From: Hanamia caeni
GTDB lineage: Bacteria > Bacteroidota > Bacteroidia > Chitinophagales > Chitinophagaceae
DNA: 64,000 bases
Assembly: GCF_003721595.1 (NCBI RefSeq)
Contig: NZ_RJJR01000009.1
Location: forward strand, 1 to 64,000
Direction of reading: 5' to 3'
Shown here: positions 14,844 to 23,934 of the stretch, in pieces
Layout of the letters: each line of letters opens with the position of its first letter
Numbering within the stretch: the stretch's first letter is position 1
Position numbers and translations under genes: made by a program
Notes under the pieces: model-generated
Database searches by the model: none
What the model saw: only the letters and a program-made list of their open reading frames with translations
What the model was told of the DNA's origin: nothing

Positions 14844-16265
14844 ATGGGACCATTATGTTTTGTGCTTATGCCCTTCGGAACCAAATCAGACGGCATCAAA
14901 AAAGAAATTGATTTTGATAAGGTGTACAACAGCTTTATCAAACCTGCTATTATCAAGGCTGGCCTCGAACCCATAAGAGCCGACGAAGAAAAGAGCGGCG
15001 GCTTTATTCATAAACCCATGTATGAGCGACTGATGTTTTGTGATTTTGCCGTTGCTGACCTTAGTTTTGCCAACGCCAATGTCTTTTATGAGCTGGGTAT
15101 CCGGCATGCGTTGAAACCCTACACTACTGTAAGTATTTTTGAAATGAATACGAAGCTGCCTTTTGACACGGCTGCTTTAAGAACCTTTCCTTACAACTTT
15201 GAAAATGGAGAAGTGCAGGACTTAGATTCAAAAATTACTTCACTTGCCGGCCTCATAAAAATAAACTTGGATGTACAAAAAGCGCAAGAAGACAGCCCGA
15301 TTGGCCAATTAATCACCCAATATAAATTTCCTGATCTCAACTACCTGCAGCAGGATGCCGATTCGTTTGCCGATAGTGTAATCCAGTTAAAAAATCAGAA
15401 GCAAACATTAATTGACCTGGTGAAACAATGGAAAGCCCTTGACAAGTCAAAGGGAGAAGCTACGACCGATGAAGAAAAAAATAAAACTGAATCGGATAAA
15501 AGAGCCATTGTTGATCAAATTGTGCAAATTGAAAAAGGCGAAGGCGATGGACTGCAATATAAATATGATCTTCTTTATGCAATTATTGATGCCTACAAAA
15601 GTGTGAATGCTTTTAAAGAGATTGTCAGCATGTTGAAACCTTTGACAGACGGGAGATACAATGAGAATATTTATTTAAAACAACAACTTGGCCTTGCCTA
15701 TAATAAAACCGGCAACCGCGATGATGCGGAAGCCATGTTAAAAACAATCACCGACAAATATGGCCCCGATCCGGAAACAACAGGACTGCTCGGCGCCGTT
15801 TATAAAGGAATGATGGATGATAACAAAAAAGATGTGGACATGAGCGCCGAGTACCGCAGGCAGGCGATTGATACTTATGTGGAAGGTTTTGAATCAGATC
15901 CGAGAGATTATTATCCTGGTATTAACGCGCTTACGTTGATGTATTTAGGAGAAGAGAAAGATCCGCGCTTTGAAAAGTTTTTACCAATAGTAACTTATGC
16001 TATAGAAAGGCAGCTAATATTGAAGCCTAAAGATTACTGGACACAAGCTTCTGGGCTTGAGATTTCGGTTTTGGCCTTGAACGAGGCGGATGCACGAAAA
16101 TATTTTGCAGCAGCTAAAACCTGCATTCCTGAAAACTGGATGAAAGAATCCACTGCAGCTAATCTGAAAAAAATATATGACAAAGCAATAAGGGCAAGTG
16201 ATGAACAAAGCCTGCAATGGCTGAAGAATATTATAATGGGACTCGATCCCGAAATTTTTGGATAG
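14844..16265 (+). CDS. Deoxyribosyltransferase/TIR-like N-domain with DUF4071 (TRAFs-binding) region
   Basis: A 473-residue cytoplasmic protein. Residues 1-130 form a Rossmann-like domain of the nucleoside 2-deoxyribosyltransferase/TIR-related type, with FVLMPFG at 6-12, IRADEEKSGGFIHKPMYERL, and NANVFYELGIRHAL at 77-90 (candidate catalytic Glu83). Residues 150-200 are a coiled stretch. Residues 220-470 form an alpha-solenoid with TPR-like repeats and the motif GFESDPRDYYPGINALTL near 347-365, which I associate with DUF4071 (MAP3K TRAFs-binding region). N-domains of this kind act on nucleotides in other conflict systems. It is the middle gene of the patatin/TIR operon, 3 bp after patatin and 50 bp before TIR. 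It could be a sensor or nucleotide-signal enzyme; this is inference. Confidence 0.8.
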   Translation: MGPLCFVLMPFGTKSDGIKKEIDFDKVYNSFIKPAIIKAGLEPIRADEEKSGGFIHKPMYERLMFCDFAVADLSFANANVFYELGIRHALKPYTTVSIFEMNTKLPFDTAALRTFPYNFENGEVQDLDSKITSLAGLIKINLDVQKAQEDSPIGQLITQYKFPDLNYLQQDADSFADSVIQLKNQKQTLIDLVKQWKALDKSKGEATTDEEKNKTESDKRAIVDQIVQIEKGEGDGLQYKYDLLYAIIDAYKSVNAFKEIVSMLKPLTDGRYNENIYLKQQLGLAYNKTGNRDDAEAMLKTITDKYGPDPETTGLLGAVYKGMMDDNKKDVDMSAEYRRQAIDTYVEGFESDPRDYYPGINALTLMYLGEEKDPRFEKFLPIVTYAIERQLILKPKDYWTQASGLEISVLALNEADARKYFAAAKTCIPENWMKESTAANLKKIYDKAIRASDEQSLQWLKNIIMGLDPEIFG

Positions 16266-16315
16266 CAATGGTTTAATACACCAATTTCTGTAAAACAGAT
16301 TGTAAATTATAAAGT

Positions 16316-17272
16316 ATGTCAAACTATCTTTACTTCCTGCATGAAGAACAAGGATTGGACAATCGCTTTAATGTTGAAAACCGCTCTGGTGAAGGTTATA
16401 ACATTGTTGGTTTAGATGATTGGAAGAAATTAATTTCCCTTCTGCTTGAATTGATTTTTTCTGAACAAGACGAGCAAAGCATCGCCAGGCGACGGGATAC
16501 CAGAATTAACATCCTGCGTGAATTGACAGAAATCACAAACAGCAACTTCAATATTTATGAACAGCAGGATTTATTGGAAAATCGTTCTGCAGAAGAACTG
16601 GTGGCAACCTTATTGTTGATGCGCCTCAGAAGATTTCCCACTTTACCAAAAAATAAATGCCCGCGTTTATTTGTTTCTCACCGGCGGGATGATGCAAAAT
16701 TTGCGCTTCGCATCGCCAAACTTGCAGAGGAAAACGGTTTTGCTTATTGGGTGGACGTGCTCGATCCAGACCTTAAAATGCTGCAACAAAAAGGAGTTCC
16801 TGAAAAAATTATGCCTTTGATAACAGCATGTATTATAGAGTTTGCGTTGATTAATTGCACGCACGTTATAGCATGCCTTACCGGCGAATGGCGAGGCTCA
16901 ATGTGGATACCGTATGAATATGGCAGAATTAGAGAATTACCAGCATTAAACGTAAATGCCTGTGCATGGATTCATCCAAATCTTATAAAAAATGATTTCC
17001 CTGAGTATATGCTGTTAGGCGAAATTTCTTTAAATGAAAAACAGATAACAACGTGGCTGGAAACTGAATATAAATTCAGTAATAAAAATTATTGTCATTT
17101 GGAAAAAGAGGATACAAAAGTCTTTGATGGAATAGAAGAATTGCCGGAATTGAGTGACGTTGACATTGAAAATAAACGAAAAGAATTCGACCAGTGGCTT
17201 CGTGAAGGTATGCCGTTGAAAGAAGATATTATAGCTCCTAAAACTGTTACATTTAAAAAACCTCGTGAATAA
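16316..17272 (+). CDS. TIR-domain protein
   Basis: A 318-residue cytoplasmic protein. Residues 1-110 are helical and unrecognised. Residues 115-215 are a TIR domain: CPRLFVSHRRDDAKFALRIA (first strand and helix), ENGFAYWVDVLDP (BB-loop region), and the SMWIPYE segment (195-201). There Glu201 stands at the same spacing after Trp as the catalytic Glu of NAD-cleaving TIRs. The last 100 residues are charged and unrecognised. TIR enzymes hydrolyse NAD+ or make cyclic ADP-ribose signals in Thoeris and related systems. Third gene of the patatin operon, with a 50-bp gap; a long A run follows the stop. Likely either NAD-depleting effector or signal maker; not decidable from sequence. Confidence 0.82.
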   Translation: MSNYLYFLHEEQGLDNRFNVENRSGEGYNIVGLDDWKKLISLLLELIFSEQDEQSIARRRDTRINILRELTEITNSNFNIYEQQDLLENRSAEELVATLLLMRLRRFPTLPKNKCPRLFVSHRRDDAKFALRIAKLAEENGFAYWVDVLDPDLKMLQQKGVPEKIMPLITACIIEFALINCTHVIACLTGEWRGSMWIPYEYGRIRELPALNVNACAWIHPNLIKNDFPEYMLLGEISLNEKQITTWLETEYKFSNKNYCHLEKEDTKVFDGIEELPELSDVDIENKRKEFDQWLREGMPLKEDIIAPKTVTFKKPRE

Positions 17273-17289
17273 TTTCTTTAAAAAAAAAA

Positions 17290-18639
17290 TCAGGGCTTCG
17301 GGTAATTTTTTGAAGCGTTATCCATCACTAAGACCCAATCCTGTCCATAACCTGAAGAGGGAGGAATGAATTTTTTTGTGCCTTTATTTTCTACACTATC
17401 CAAATCAACAGTTTTTCCATCACGTGGATTATACCAATATGCTTTTAAAATATTTCCTTCGATTTTATTCAACAAAACTGTAAAGGGTTTCCCTTCTGCA
17501 GTATAAATAAATGCATAATTATTTCCACGCGTGGCTTGTATTCTTTCTGAAGGAGCCAGGTTATTTTCCACAATCAAAGATTGATCAGGAATTCTTTCCA
17601 ACATAGGATGCGATTCAATTAATCGCCTCACGAACTTCATTTGATTAGCGCCGCGCAAATTCATCGCATCCTGCCAATAGAAATGAGGCCCGTTCACGGC
17701 TTCATGTTCTGGAGAATAAAACTGCCAGATGTCGTGGCAGCCATAAGTGTTGCCAAATGCGCCGGCAAAAACATCGAGATAAGCATTTTTTCTTACATCA
17801 TAAGCACTGCTTGTGCCGAGGTCTTTTACATTGAAACAAATCGGATGATCTTCATAAAGGCTCTCTCCATCTATCACCGGTTTTGCGGGAGAAAGATGAT
17901 AAGCAAGCTGAATATTATCATACACTGCGAGGTCGCGGCAGTGGCCGGTTTGAAACATATTAAAGCTCAGCCATTGCTGTTGATGAAACCATGTTGCCGA
18001 TCCTGAATCACTCGGCTGGGGATGAAAACTAATGATTGCTTTTCCATCGGTAGCCTGCATAATCCCCTCTCCCATTGCATTCCAAATTGCCACATCATTT
18101 GCATTTCGTGGATTCCTGTCTCCGCCTAATATCCAGATAATATTGGTTTTGTTTTTATAACGGTTGCCAATCCATTTTCCATAAATTTTCGCATTTGCGG
18201 TGTCAAAAATAACGGGGCCTGTTCCCCAGGTATTTTTATAAATTTTATCGCCCCACGTTGGAAGCATCGCAATGTTAAGATGATACTCATTTGCTTTATC
18301 AACCACATAATCGACTTGCTTAAAATAAGTTTCATTAGGTTTGGTAGGATCATCATCAATCAAAGGTTTGTCGCCATTGGCGTTGGGCGTATGCAAACCA
18401 TCAAGCTCTGCAAGTACCACGGCCTGGATAACCGTAAAACCTTGTTCGGCTCTGCGTTGCAGGTATTCATTCGCTTCCTCTTTTGTAAGCCGGTGAAACA
18501 ATTCCCAGGCGGTATCGCCCAACCAATAAAAAGGTTTTCCATCTTTTAAAAGATAACGATGGTTGGAGCTAATGGAAAATTGGGCAGAGGAGATTTTAGT
18601 AAAAAATAAAAACAAAAATGGAAGAAAAAGTTTTTTCAT
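17290..18639 (-). CDS. Secreted apiosidase-like glycoside hydrolase (DUF4038, GH140-like)
   Basis: A 449-residue secreted protein. The start at 18639 is chosen because it begins a classic signal peptide, MKKLFLPFLFLFFTKISSAQ; the frame runs open further up without one. The mature N-terminus (HRYLLKDGKPFYWLGDTAWELFHRLTKEEA) and the TIM-barrel strands ending in WILGGDRNPRN and KPVIDGESLYEDHP match the DUF4038/apiosidase-like family. The C-terminal domain is the collagen-binding-like cap (FTVLLNKIEGNILKAYWYNPRDG). Family members remove apiose from rhamnogalacturonan II; exact specificity is unproven here. Glu in the DGE motif and Asp in GGDRN are likely catalytic. It converges with the TIR gene, 17 bp away. 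Confidence 0.85.
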   Translation of the reverse strand: MKKLFLPFLFLFFTKISSAQFSISSNHRYLLKDGKPFYWLGDTAWELFHRLTKEEANEYLQRRAEQGFTVIQAVVLAELDGLHTPNANGDKPLIDDDPTKPNETYFKQVDYVVDKANEYHLNIAMLPTWGDKIYKNTWGTGPVIFDTANAKIYGKWIGNRYKNKTNIIWILGGDRNPRNANDVAIWNAMGEGIMQATDGKAIISFHPQPSDSGSATWFHQQQWLSFNMFQTGHCRDLAVYDNIQLAYHLSPAKPVIDGESLYEDHPICFNVKDLGTSSAYDVRKNAYLDVFAGAFGNTYGCHDIWQFYSPEHEAVNGPHFYWQDAMNLRGANQMKFVRRLIESHPMLERIPDQSLIVENNLAPSERIQATRGNNYAFIYTAEGKPFTVLLNKIEGNILKAYWYNPRDGKTVDLDSVENKGTKKFIPPSSGYGQDWVLVMDNASKNYPKP

Positions 18640-18782
18640 TACGATGTCAATTGTATGCAATCGCATGAAGATAAAAATAAAAAAATCTCTTTTTATTGGT
18701 TTACTGCATAAAGGTTTTATTTGTGTAAGCTTAAAAGGCAATTGAGTATTTTTTACTTTTGGCAATACTTTTATATTACACT

Positions 18783-19205
18783 ATGAAAATTCATCAGCAA
18801 CACATAAGGCTTAAAGAAAGAAAGCGGGGTTTTCATTTGATTACTTCAGAAATAGAACAATCTCTTCCAGAACTCCGTGATATCAGGAAAGGTATTTGTC
18901 ATGTTTTTATTCAGCATACTTCCGCATCTCTGGCTATTAATGAAGATGCAGACCCCACGGTGAGAAAAGATTTTGAATATTTTTTTAATAAAATAGTACC
19001 TGAAGGCGATTCAAATTACATTCACAATTATGAAGGCGATGATGATATGCCTGCGCATCTGAAAGCCGCTATCCTCGGCAGTTCTGTTTCAATTCCCATA
19101 ACAAACGGACGATTTGCGTTAGGCACCTGGCAGGGAATTTATTTGTGTGAACACCGCAACCAGGGCGGCTCCAGAAACATTGTTATTACTGTTGTGGGAG
19201 AATAA
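18783..19205 (+). CDS. YjbQ-family protein (UPF0047, secondary thiamine-phosphate synthase type)
   Basis: A 140-residue cytoplasmic protein of the UPF0047/YjbQ family. The signature GICHVFIQHTSASLAINEDADPTVRKD is complete, as are the later His-rich part FALGTWQGIYLCEHRNQGG and the metal-site residues within both. The ATG at 18783 is preferred over an upstream TTG at 18759 because it matches the family N-terminus. Family members show weak thiamine-phosphate synthase activity and are widespread; the true cellular role is unsettled. Transcribed alone, divergent from the apiosidase-like gene with about 140 bp between starts; one dispersed TTTACTG motif (18690-18707) lies in that gap. Confidence 0.93.
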   Translation: MKIHQQHIRLKERKRGFHLITSEIEQSLPELRDIRKGICHVFIQHTSASLAINEDADPTVRKDFEYFFNKIVPEGDSNYIHNYEGDDDMPAHLKAAILGSSVSIPITNGRFALGTWQGIYLCEHRNQGGSRNIVITVVGE

Positions 19206-19498
19206 TTGGCGTATGTTGGTTACCGCGAATGGGATAACCACCTTCCGGCAGAACAGTGTTCATCAGGGGTGCAGCCAGAATTAATTATGCAACGGAAAAT
19301 ATAAAACGGCATAACTATAATGAGGCAGTAAGAGTAGATATTCCACGGTAAAATCTTTTAATCCGCAAGAAACTCTATCAGTAAAGGAACAAATAATCAG
19401 GTTTTTTATTTTTAGTTATACTGATGTTTCAGACGTCAGACGACTTTTTTTCATCTCAACATGACTATTTTTTAATGCTTGTAAAAAAAAATATAGCA

Positions 19499-21700
19499 AT
19501 GATCAAAACCATAATTTCAGTAGGTATTTTTTTAAACCTTTCTGTAAACGCACTGTATGCACAAGCGCCTTCCAACGCGGATAAACAGATTCAACATAAA
19601 GAGAAAACTGCTTTTCAAACCAGCAGCCCATGGATTCCGCAAATAGATGTTCGTTCTGATATAGCGATTGTTTACGGAGCTGGTGACCGGCCAGAGATGA
19701 CTTTTGCGCAGCGGGTACAATCCTGGCGCGACCGCGGTTACCAAACTGATTTTATGACCGGCATCGCCTGGGGTAATTACCAGGATTACTTTCTCGGAAA
19801 ATGGGATGGCAAAAACCATTTGGGAGAAGGCCAGGTGCAGCGCAATGGCGATACGATATGGCATGGAAAAAATGTTCCTTATATCGTGCCAGTTGCTTCT
19901 TTCATTAATTATATGAAGACTGCCATTGTAAAAAAAGTAATTGATGAAGGGATTACTTCCATCTTCCTCGAAGAGCCCGAGTTTTGGGCAAGGGCAGGCT
20001 ATAGCTCTGCGTTTAAAGACGAATGGCAAAAGTACTACGGCTTTCCCTGGAGGGCTCAGCACGAATCACCTGAAAATACTTACCTGTCCAGCAAGCTAAA
20101 GTATGAGCTCTATTACAATGCAATTAAAGAAGTATCTTCTTATGCAAAAGAATATGGAAAAAGCAAAGGGCTGAACGTGAAAGTATTTATCCCTACTCAT
20201 TCACTGGTTAATTATTCCTCGTGGCAAATAGTAAGCCCTGAAGCGAGCCTTGCATCCTTGCCTGGTATTGATGGATATATTGCCCAGGTATGGACCGGCA
20301 CTTCAAGGGAGCCGGTATATTACAACGGCAAAGAAAAGGAACGGGTGTTTGAGAACGCATTTCTCGAGTACGGCTCAATGGTTTCGATGACAGCGCCAAC
20401 CAAAAGAAAATTGTTTTTTTTAACGGATCCTATTGAAGACTGGCCGCGTGATTGGCAGGATTACAAACAAAACTACCAGGCCACGTTTGCAGCAGAGCTT
20501 CTGTATCCAATGGTAGCAAATTATGAAGTAATGCCGTGGCCTGAAAGAATTTATACCCGGCCTTACAAATTAGCCAACAGTGATAAAAAAGTTTTAATTC
20601 CAAGGTACTATTCTACTCAAATGCAGGTAATGGTCAATGCATTAAATTATATGCCTGTAAGTACGAACCGGATATCAGGCTCAAAGGGAATAGGCGTACT
20701 TATGGGAAATTCATTAATGTTTCAAAGGTTCCCCACTCACGACGGATTTGAAGATCCGCAATTTTCCAATTTTTATGGCCAAACAATGCCCTTGCTAAAA
20801 TCCGGGGTGCCGGTAGAAACGGTTCACATGGAAAACCTGAATTATGCAGCTACATTAAAAGATATAAAAGTGCTGATAGTTAGTTATTCAAACATGAAAC
20901 CTGTTTCACCAAAAGTTCATGAATACTTAGCCGACTGGGTAAGTAAAGGCGGAGTGCTTATCTACTGCGGCAGGGATGATGATCCCTATCAAAGTGTGAT
21001 GGAATGGTGGAATACCAAAGGCAATCAGTATAAAACCCCTTCAGAACATTTGTTTCATCTTTTAAACTTAAAAGTTAATGATTCAGGTACACAACAATTC
21101 AAAGTAAAAAAGGGAACCGTATATGTCATTCGCAAAAATCCAAAAGAGCTTGTAATGGAACCAGGCGGCGGCAGCGATTTTGTAAATACTATCAAGAAAG
21201 CTTATGAAAATGATGCACACGCCGGTAAATTAATTTTTAAAAATTCTTTCTATCTGGAAAGAGGCCCTTACGATATTATTTCTGTAATGGATGAAAGCGT
21301 GAGTGATAAGCCATTTGTTGTAAACAGGCCTGTGATAGACCTCTTTGATCCGGAATTACCGGTGCTTTCAAAGAAAACAGTAGAGCCGGGACGCCAGGCG
21401 TTTTTGTATGATCTGTTGCGGATCAAAAATAAAAAACAACCGCAGGTATTGGCATCTGCTTCCAGGATTTATGACGAGAAAGTAAAGCCAAATGAATATT
21501 CATTTGTTTCTAAAAGCCCGTTGAATACTACCAACAGCCTCCGCATTTTATTGCCACATGAACCTGCAAAAATCTCTTTGAGTGATGCAAAAGGGCAAGC
21601 GGTGAAGATTATAAAAACATCGTGGGATGCTTTATCACATACTACTTATCTTAGTTTTGAAAACGATCCTGATGGTACCTCCGTTAAATTAGAATGGTAG
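19499..21700 (+). CDS. Large secreted protein, probable glycoside hydrolase of unassigned family
   Basis: A 733-residue exported protein. The start at 19499 (MIKTIISVGIFLNLSVNALYAQ) gives a clean signal peptide; longer readings from 19424 do not. Residues 40-400 read as a (beta/alpha) barrel, with RSDIAIVYGAGDRPEMTF, the candidate acid residues in ITSIFLEEPEFWARAG, and FIPTHSLVNYSSWQIV. Residues 430-580 look like a class I GATase-like domain (GIGVLMGNSLMFQRF, VLIVSYSNMKPVSPKVHEYL, GGVLIYCGRDDDPYQ). The last 120 residues look like a beta sandwich. The order barrel, GATase-like, beta sandwich recalls GH42-type enzymes, but I do not recognise the family. Its neighbour is an apiosidase-like enzyme, so a plant polysaccharide substrate is plausible. 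Confidence 0.75.
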   Translation: MIKTIISVGIFLNLSVNALYAQAPSNADKQIQHKEKTAFQTSSPWIPQIDVRSDIAIVYGAGDRPEMTFAQRVQSWRDRGYQTDFMTGIAWGNYQDYFLGKWDGKNHLGEGQVQRNGDTIWHGKNVPYIVPVASFINYMKTAIVKKVIDEGITSIFLEEPEFWARAGYSSAFKDEWQKYYGFPWRAQHESPENTYLSSKLKYELYYNAIKEVSSYAKEYGKSKGLNVKVFIPTHSLVNYSSWQIVSPEASLASLPGIDGYIAQVWTGTSREPVYYNGKEKERVFENAFLEYGSMVSMTAPTKRKLFFLTDPIEDWPRDWQDYKQNYQATFAAELLYPMVANYEVMPWPERIYTRPYKLANSDKKVLIPRYYSTQMQVMVNALNYMPVSTNRISGSKGIGVLMGNSLMFQRFPTHDGFEDPQFSNFYGQTMPLLKSGVPVETVHMENLNYAATLKDIKVLIVSYSNMKPVSPKVHEYLADWVSKGGVLIYCGRDDDPYQSVMEWWNTKGNQYKTPSEHLFHLLNLKVNDSGTQQFKVKKGTVYVIRKNPKELVMEPGGGSDFVNTIKKAYENDAHAGKLIFKNSFYLERGPYDIISVMDESVSDKPFVVNRPVIDLFDPELPVLSKKTVEPGRQAFLYDLLRIKNKKQPQVLASASRIYDEKVKPNEYSFVSKSPLNTTNSLRILLPHEPAKISLSDAKGQAVKIIKTSWDALSHTTYLSFENDPDGTSVKLEW

Positions 21701-21728
21701 GGAAATAAAAAACATATTATTTCTTGCT

Positions 21729-22304
21729 TTACTGATGGTGCAGCTTTTCCAGTTCAGCTACTACCCCGCTTATGGGCAGGCCCATCACGTTGTAAAAATC
21801 GCCTTTAATAGATTTTATTCCAACGGCGCCAATCCATTCCTGTATGGCATAGGCTCCTGCCTTGTCGTAAGGTTTGTAAGTGTCAACATAATATTCGATT
21901 TTTTCTTTTGTCAACGGAAAAAATTCAACTTCAGTTTTTACTTCAAAAACATTTTTATATGAACCAGACAAAATGCAAACCCCGGTAATCACATGATGAA
22001 TTTTGCCGGATAATTTTGAGAGAATATGAATCGCTTCGCCGCGGTCGGCCGGCTTGCCTAAAAATTCATGATTCAAAACAACTACTGTATCTGCTGCAAT
22101 TATCGTGTATGCATCACCGTTAACCAGCGTTTTTTGAACCGACAGCGCTTTCTTTTCTGCTATATATTTTGCTACCTGAAACGGATCCATTTCCGGCGAA
22201 AAACTTTCATCAATATTAGAAACTACTACTTCAAAAGGAATTCCGGCAAGTTCTAAAAGTTGTTTTCTGCGCGGCGAGCCCGATGCTAAAATAATTTTTT
22301 TCAT
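21729..22304 (-). CDS. maf: Maf-family nucleotide pyrophosphatase
   Basis: A 191-residue cytoplasmic house-cleaning NTP pyrophosphatase, full length. The signature ASGSPRRKQLLELAG (residues 7 onward) binds phosphate. TIIAADTVVVLNHEFLGKP carries the conserved Asp, and the KPYDKAGAYAIQEW motif is complete. Members with this loop usually hydrolyse dTTP, UTP or modified pyrimidine nucleotides. Last gene of a four-gene minus-strand operon (DUF2520-type protein, KdsC-like phosphatase, UbiA, Maf), 15 bp after the prenyltransferase gene. It converges with the large secreted gene at 21700. ATG at 22304. Confidence 0.95.
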   Translation of the reverse strand: MKKIILASGSPRRKQLLELAGIPFEVVVSNIDESFSPEMDPFQVAKYIAEKKALSVQKTLVNGDAYTIIAADTVVVLNHEFLGKPADRGEAIHILSKLSGKIHHVITGVCILSGSYKNVFEVKTEVEFFPLTKEKIEYYVDTYKPYDKAGAYAIQEWIGAVGIKSIKGDFYNVMGLPISGVVAELEKLHHQ

Positions 22305-22319
22305 TATCCACCTGGAGTT

Positions 22320-23249
22320 TTAAAAAAATAACATTGAAATGATGCCTGCAAGCATAATGAGTTTTATCACGGAGCTGAGCCTGTGAAAATCGGCGGGTGT
22401 ATTGGCCTTATATAATTTTTTTAATACCCACAGGCTGGGAATGGTGACCAGCGCAAAAGTATATAGTGCAGATAACCACCAGCCCAATTGAATTATATAC
22501 AGTTGTATGGCGACCAACATTCCAACGAGCACCACAATCCAGACACCTGCAAACACTTTGCTTACGGGCAGGCCCCAAACGATGGGCATTGTTTTGCAAC
22601 CATAGCGCAAATCTCCTTCAATATCCTCCATGTCTTTAACCACCTCTCTTATCAAAGAAATAATAAAAGCAAAGCCAGCATAAATAAAAGAAACTTTTAA
22701 AAGGCGCTGCCACACCACATCATGAGGAGAAATCCGGAACCGGTATTCGGCAAGGGTAAGAACTAAAATGGTCCAGGCCGTCAGCAACGAAATGATAATA
22801 TTTCCTATAAGAATTTTCTTTTTGAAAGTGCTTGAATAAAAAACCAAAAGCATGATTGCGATAAAATTGAAAAAAGGAATGAAAGGGTTTCGAAGCTTAT
22901 AACCAATATACAGGCTCAACATCAGGCCAATCGCAGAAAAAACGGCATGAAGCAAAATCGCTGAACGCCGCTTTATGAATTTGCCTACGATTACTTTTGG
23001 CAATTTATTTACCTGGTCAATATTCTCATCAAAGTAATCGTTAATAATGTATCCCGCAGCCGCTATACAAACGGAGGCTATAACCAGGAGATAAAATAAT
23101 CCTTCAGAAAGCTTTATGGCTTCATAGCCCGCATGTGCTTCCAGGTAAACAAAAGGCAAAATAAAATACCTGAAGAGCACTTGCGTGAGTATAATGAAAA
23201 TAAGATTGGGCCACCTTATTAATCTGAAAAATGCGCCAATCGTTTTCAT
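22320..23249 (-). CDS. UbiA-family prenyltransferase (GGGP-synthase-like annotation)
   Basis: A 309-residue integral membrane protein with eight to nine hydrophobic helices. The first Asp-rich motif is NDYFDENID (residues 70-78) and the second is in DMEDIEGDLRYGCKTMPIVWG. Both bind Mg-diphosphate of the prenyl donor. Bacteroidota members in this gene neighbourhood are commonly named geranylgeranylglycerol-phosphate geranylgeranyltransferase, but the acceptor is not established by sequence; a quinone or lipid precursor is possible. It sits between the KdsC-like phosphatase (27 bp) and maf (15 bp), so it is co-transcribed. ATG at 23249. Confidence 0.88.
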   Translation of the reverse strand: MKTIGAFFRLIRWPNLIFIILTQVLFRYFILPFVYLEAHAGYEAIKLSEGLFYLLVIASVCIAAAGYIINDYFDENIDQVNKLPKVIVGKFIKRRSAILLHAVFSAIGLMLSLYIGYKLRNPFIPFFNFIAIMLLVFYSSTFKKKILIGNIIISLLTAWTILVLTLAEYRFRISPHDVVWQRLLKVSFIYAGFAFIISLIREVVKDMEDIEGDLRYGCKTMPIVWGLPVSKVFAGVWIVVLVGMLVAIQLYIIQLGWWLSALYTFALVTIPSLWVLKKLYKANTPADFHRLSSVIKLIMLAGIISMLFF

Positions 23250-23276
23250 GGTAAAACTTAAAATGGATAAATATAA

Positions 23277-23798
23277 TCAGGTGGATGGAATCTTATTTTC
23301 AAGTGGCCAGTGATTGTTCAGCTTCAGCACTTTTTCAATTACGTCCCTGGCACAACCATTGCCTCCCTTAAAAATTGAAACATAAGAAGCAGCCTCCCTG
23401 ATTTCTATGGCTGCATCTGCAGGACAAGCAGAAATGCCTGCTATCTTCATACAAAAATAATCCGGTATGTCATCTCCCATAAAAAGAACTTCGTTAGCTT
23501 CCAGATTATTTTCTTTCAAATATTCTTTTACAAAATCTGCTTTAGCGGTCACATTCATAAACACCTCTTCAATGCCAAGGCGCTTTAATCTTTCGTTTAC
23601 AGGCTCGGAATTACTTCCCGAAATCACCACTACCCTATATCCGTTTTTTACCGCCAATTGAAGGGCGTATCCATCTCGTACATTCATGCTTCTTAGCCAG
23701 TTGTTATCCTTGTCAATAAGTATATTTCCATCTGTCAGCACGCCATCCATATCAAATATAAAAGTTGTGATCAGCTTAAACCGTTTAAGAATTTGCAT
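23277..23798 (-). CDS. KdsC-like HAD phosphatase (KDO-8-phosphate phosphatase family)
   Basis: A 173-residue HAD phosphatase without a cap domain, the size of KdsC. Catalytic Asp16 and Asp18 lie in FIFDMDGVLTDG; motif II Ser is in VVISGSNSE; motif IV is FMGDDIPDYFCM, as in KdsC-type tetramers. The family dephosphorylates KDO-8-P in lipopolysaccharide synthesis or related sugar acids. The ATG at 23798 is chosen over a TTG at 23807. Operon position is second of four, 136 bp after the DUF2520-type gene. No kdsA/kdsB is nearby, so the exact sugar is uncertain. Confidence 0.88.
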   Translation of the reverse strand: MQILKRFKLITTFIFDMDGVLTDGNILIDKDNNWLRSMNVRDGYALQLAVKNGYRVVVISGSNSEPVNERLKRLGIEEVFMNVTAKADFVKEYLKENNLEANEVLFMGDDIPDYFCMKIAGISACPADAAIEIREAASYVSIFKGGNGCARDVIEKVLKLNNHWPLENKIPST

Positions 23799-23934
23799 TT
23801 CAAACAAAATAGTGGATTAGAAAATAAACCTTCAGCAGTTATCCTTTTCCTGAATTATTTTTTCAAATATAGGTATAGGTATGATAAAAACAAGTTAATG
23901 AGATTTTAATGTGGGCATTATGCATTCAAAATAA

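Noticed and set aside
13674..17272. Naming the operon CBASS or Thoeris
   Set aside because: There is no CD-NTase (CBASS) and no ThsA-type SIR2 protein (Thoeris) in the neighbourhood, so neither name is supported.
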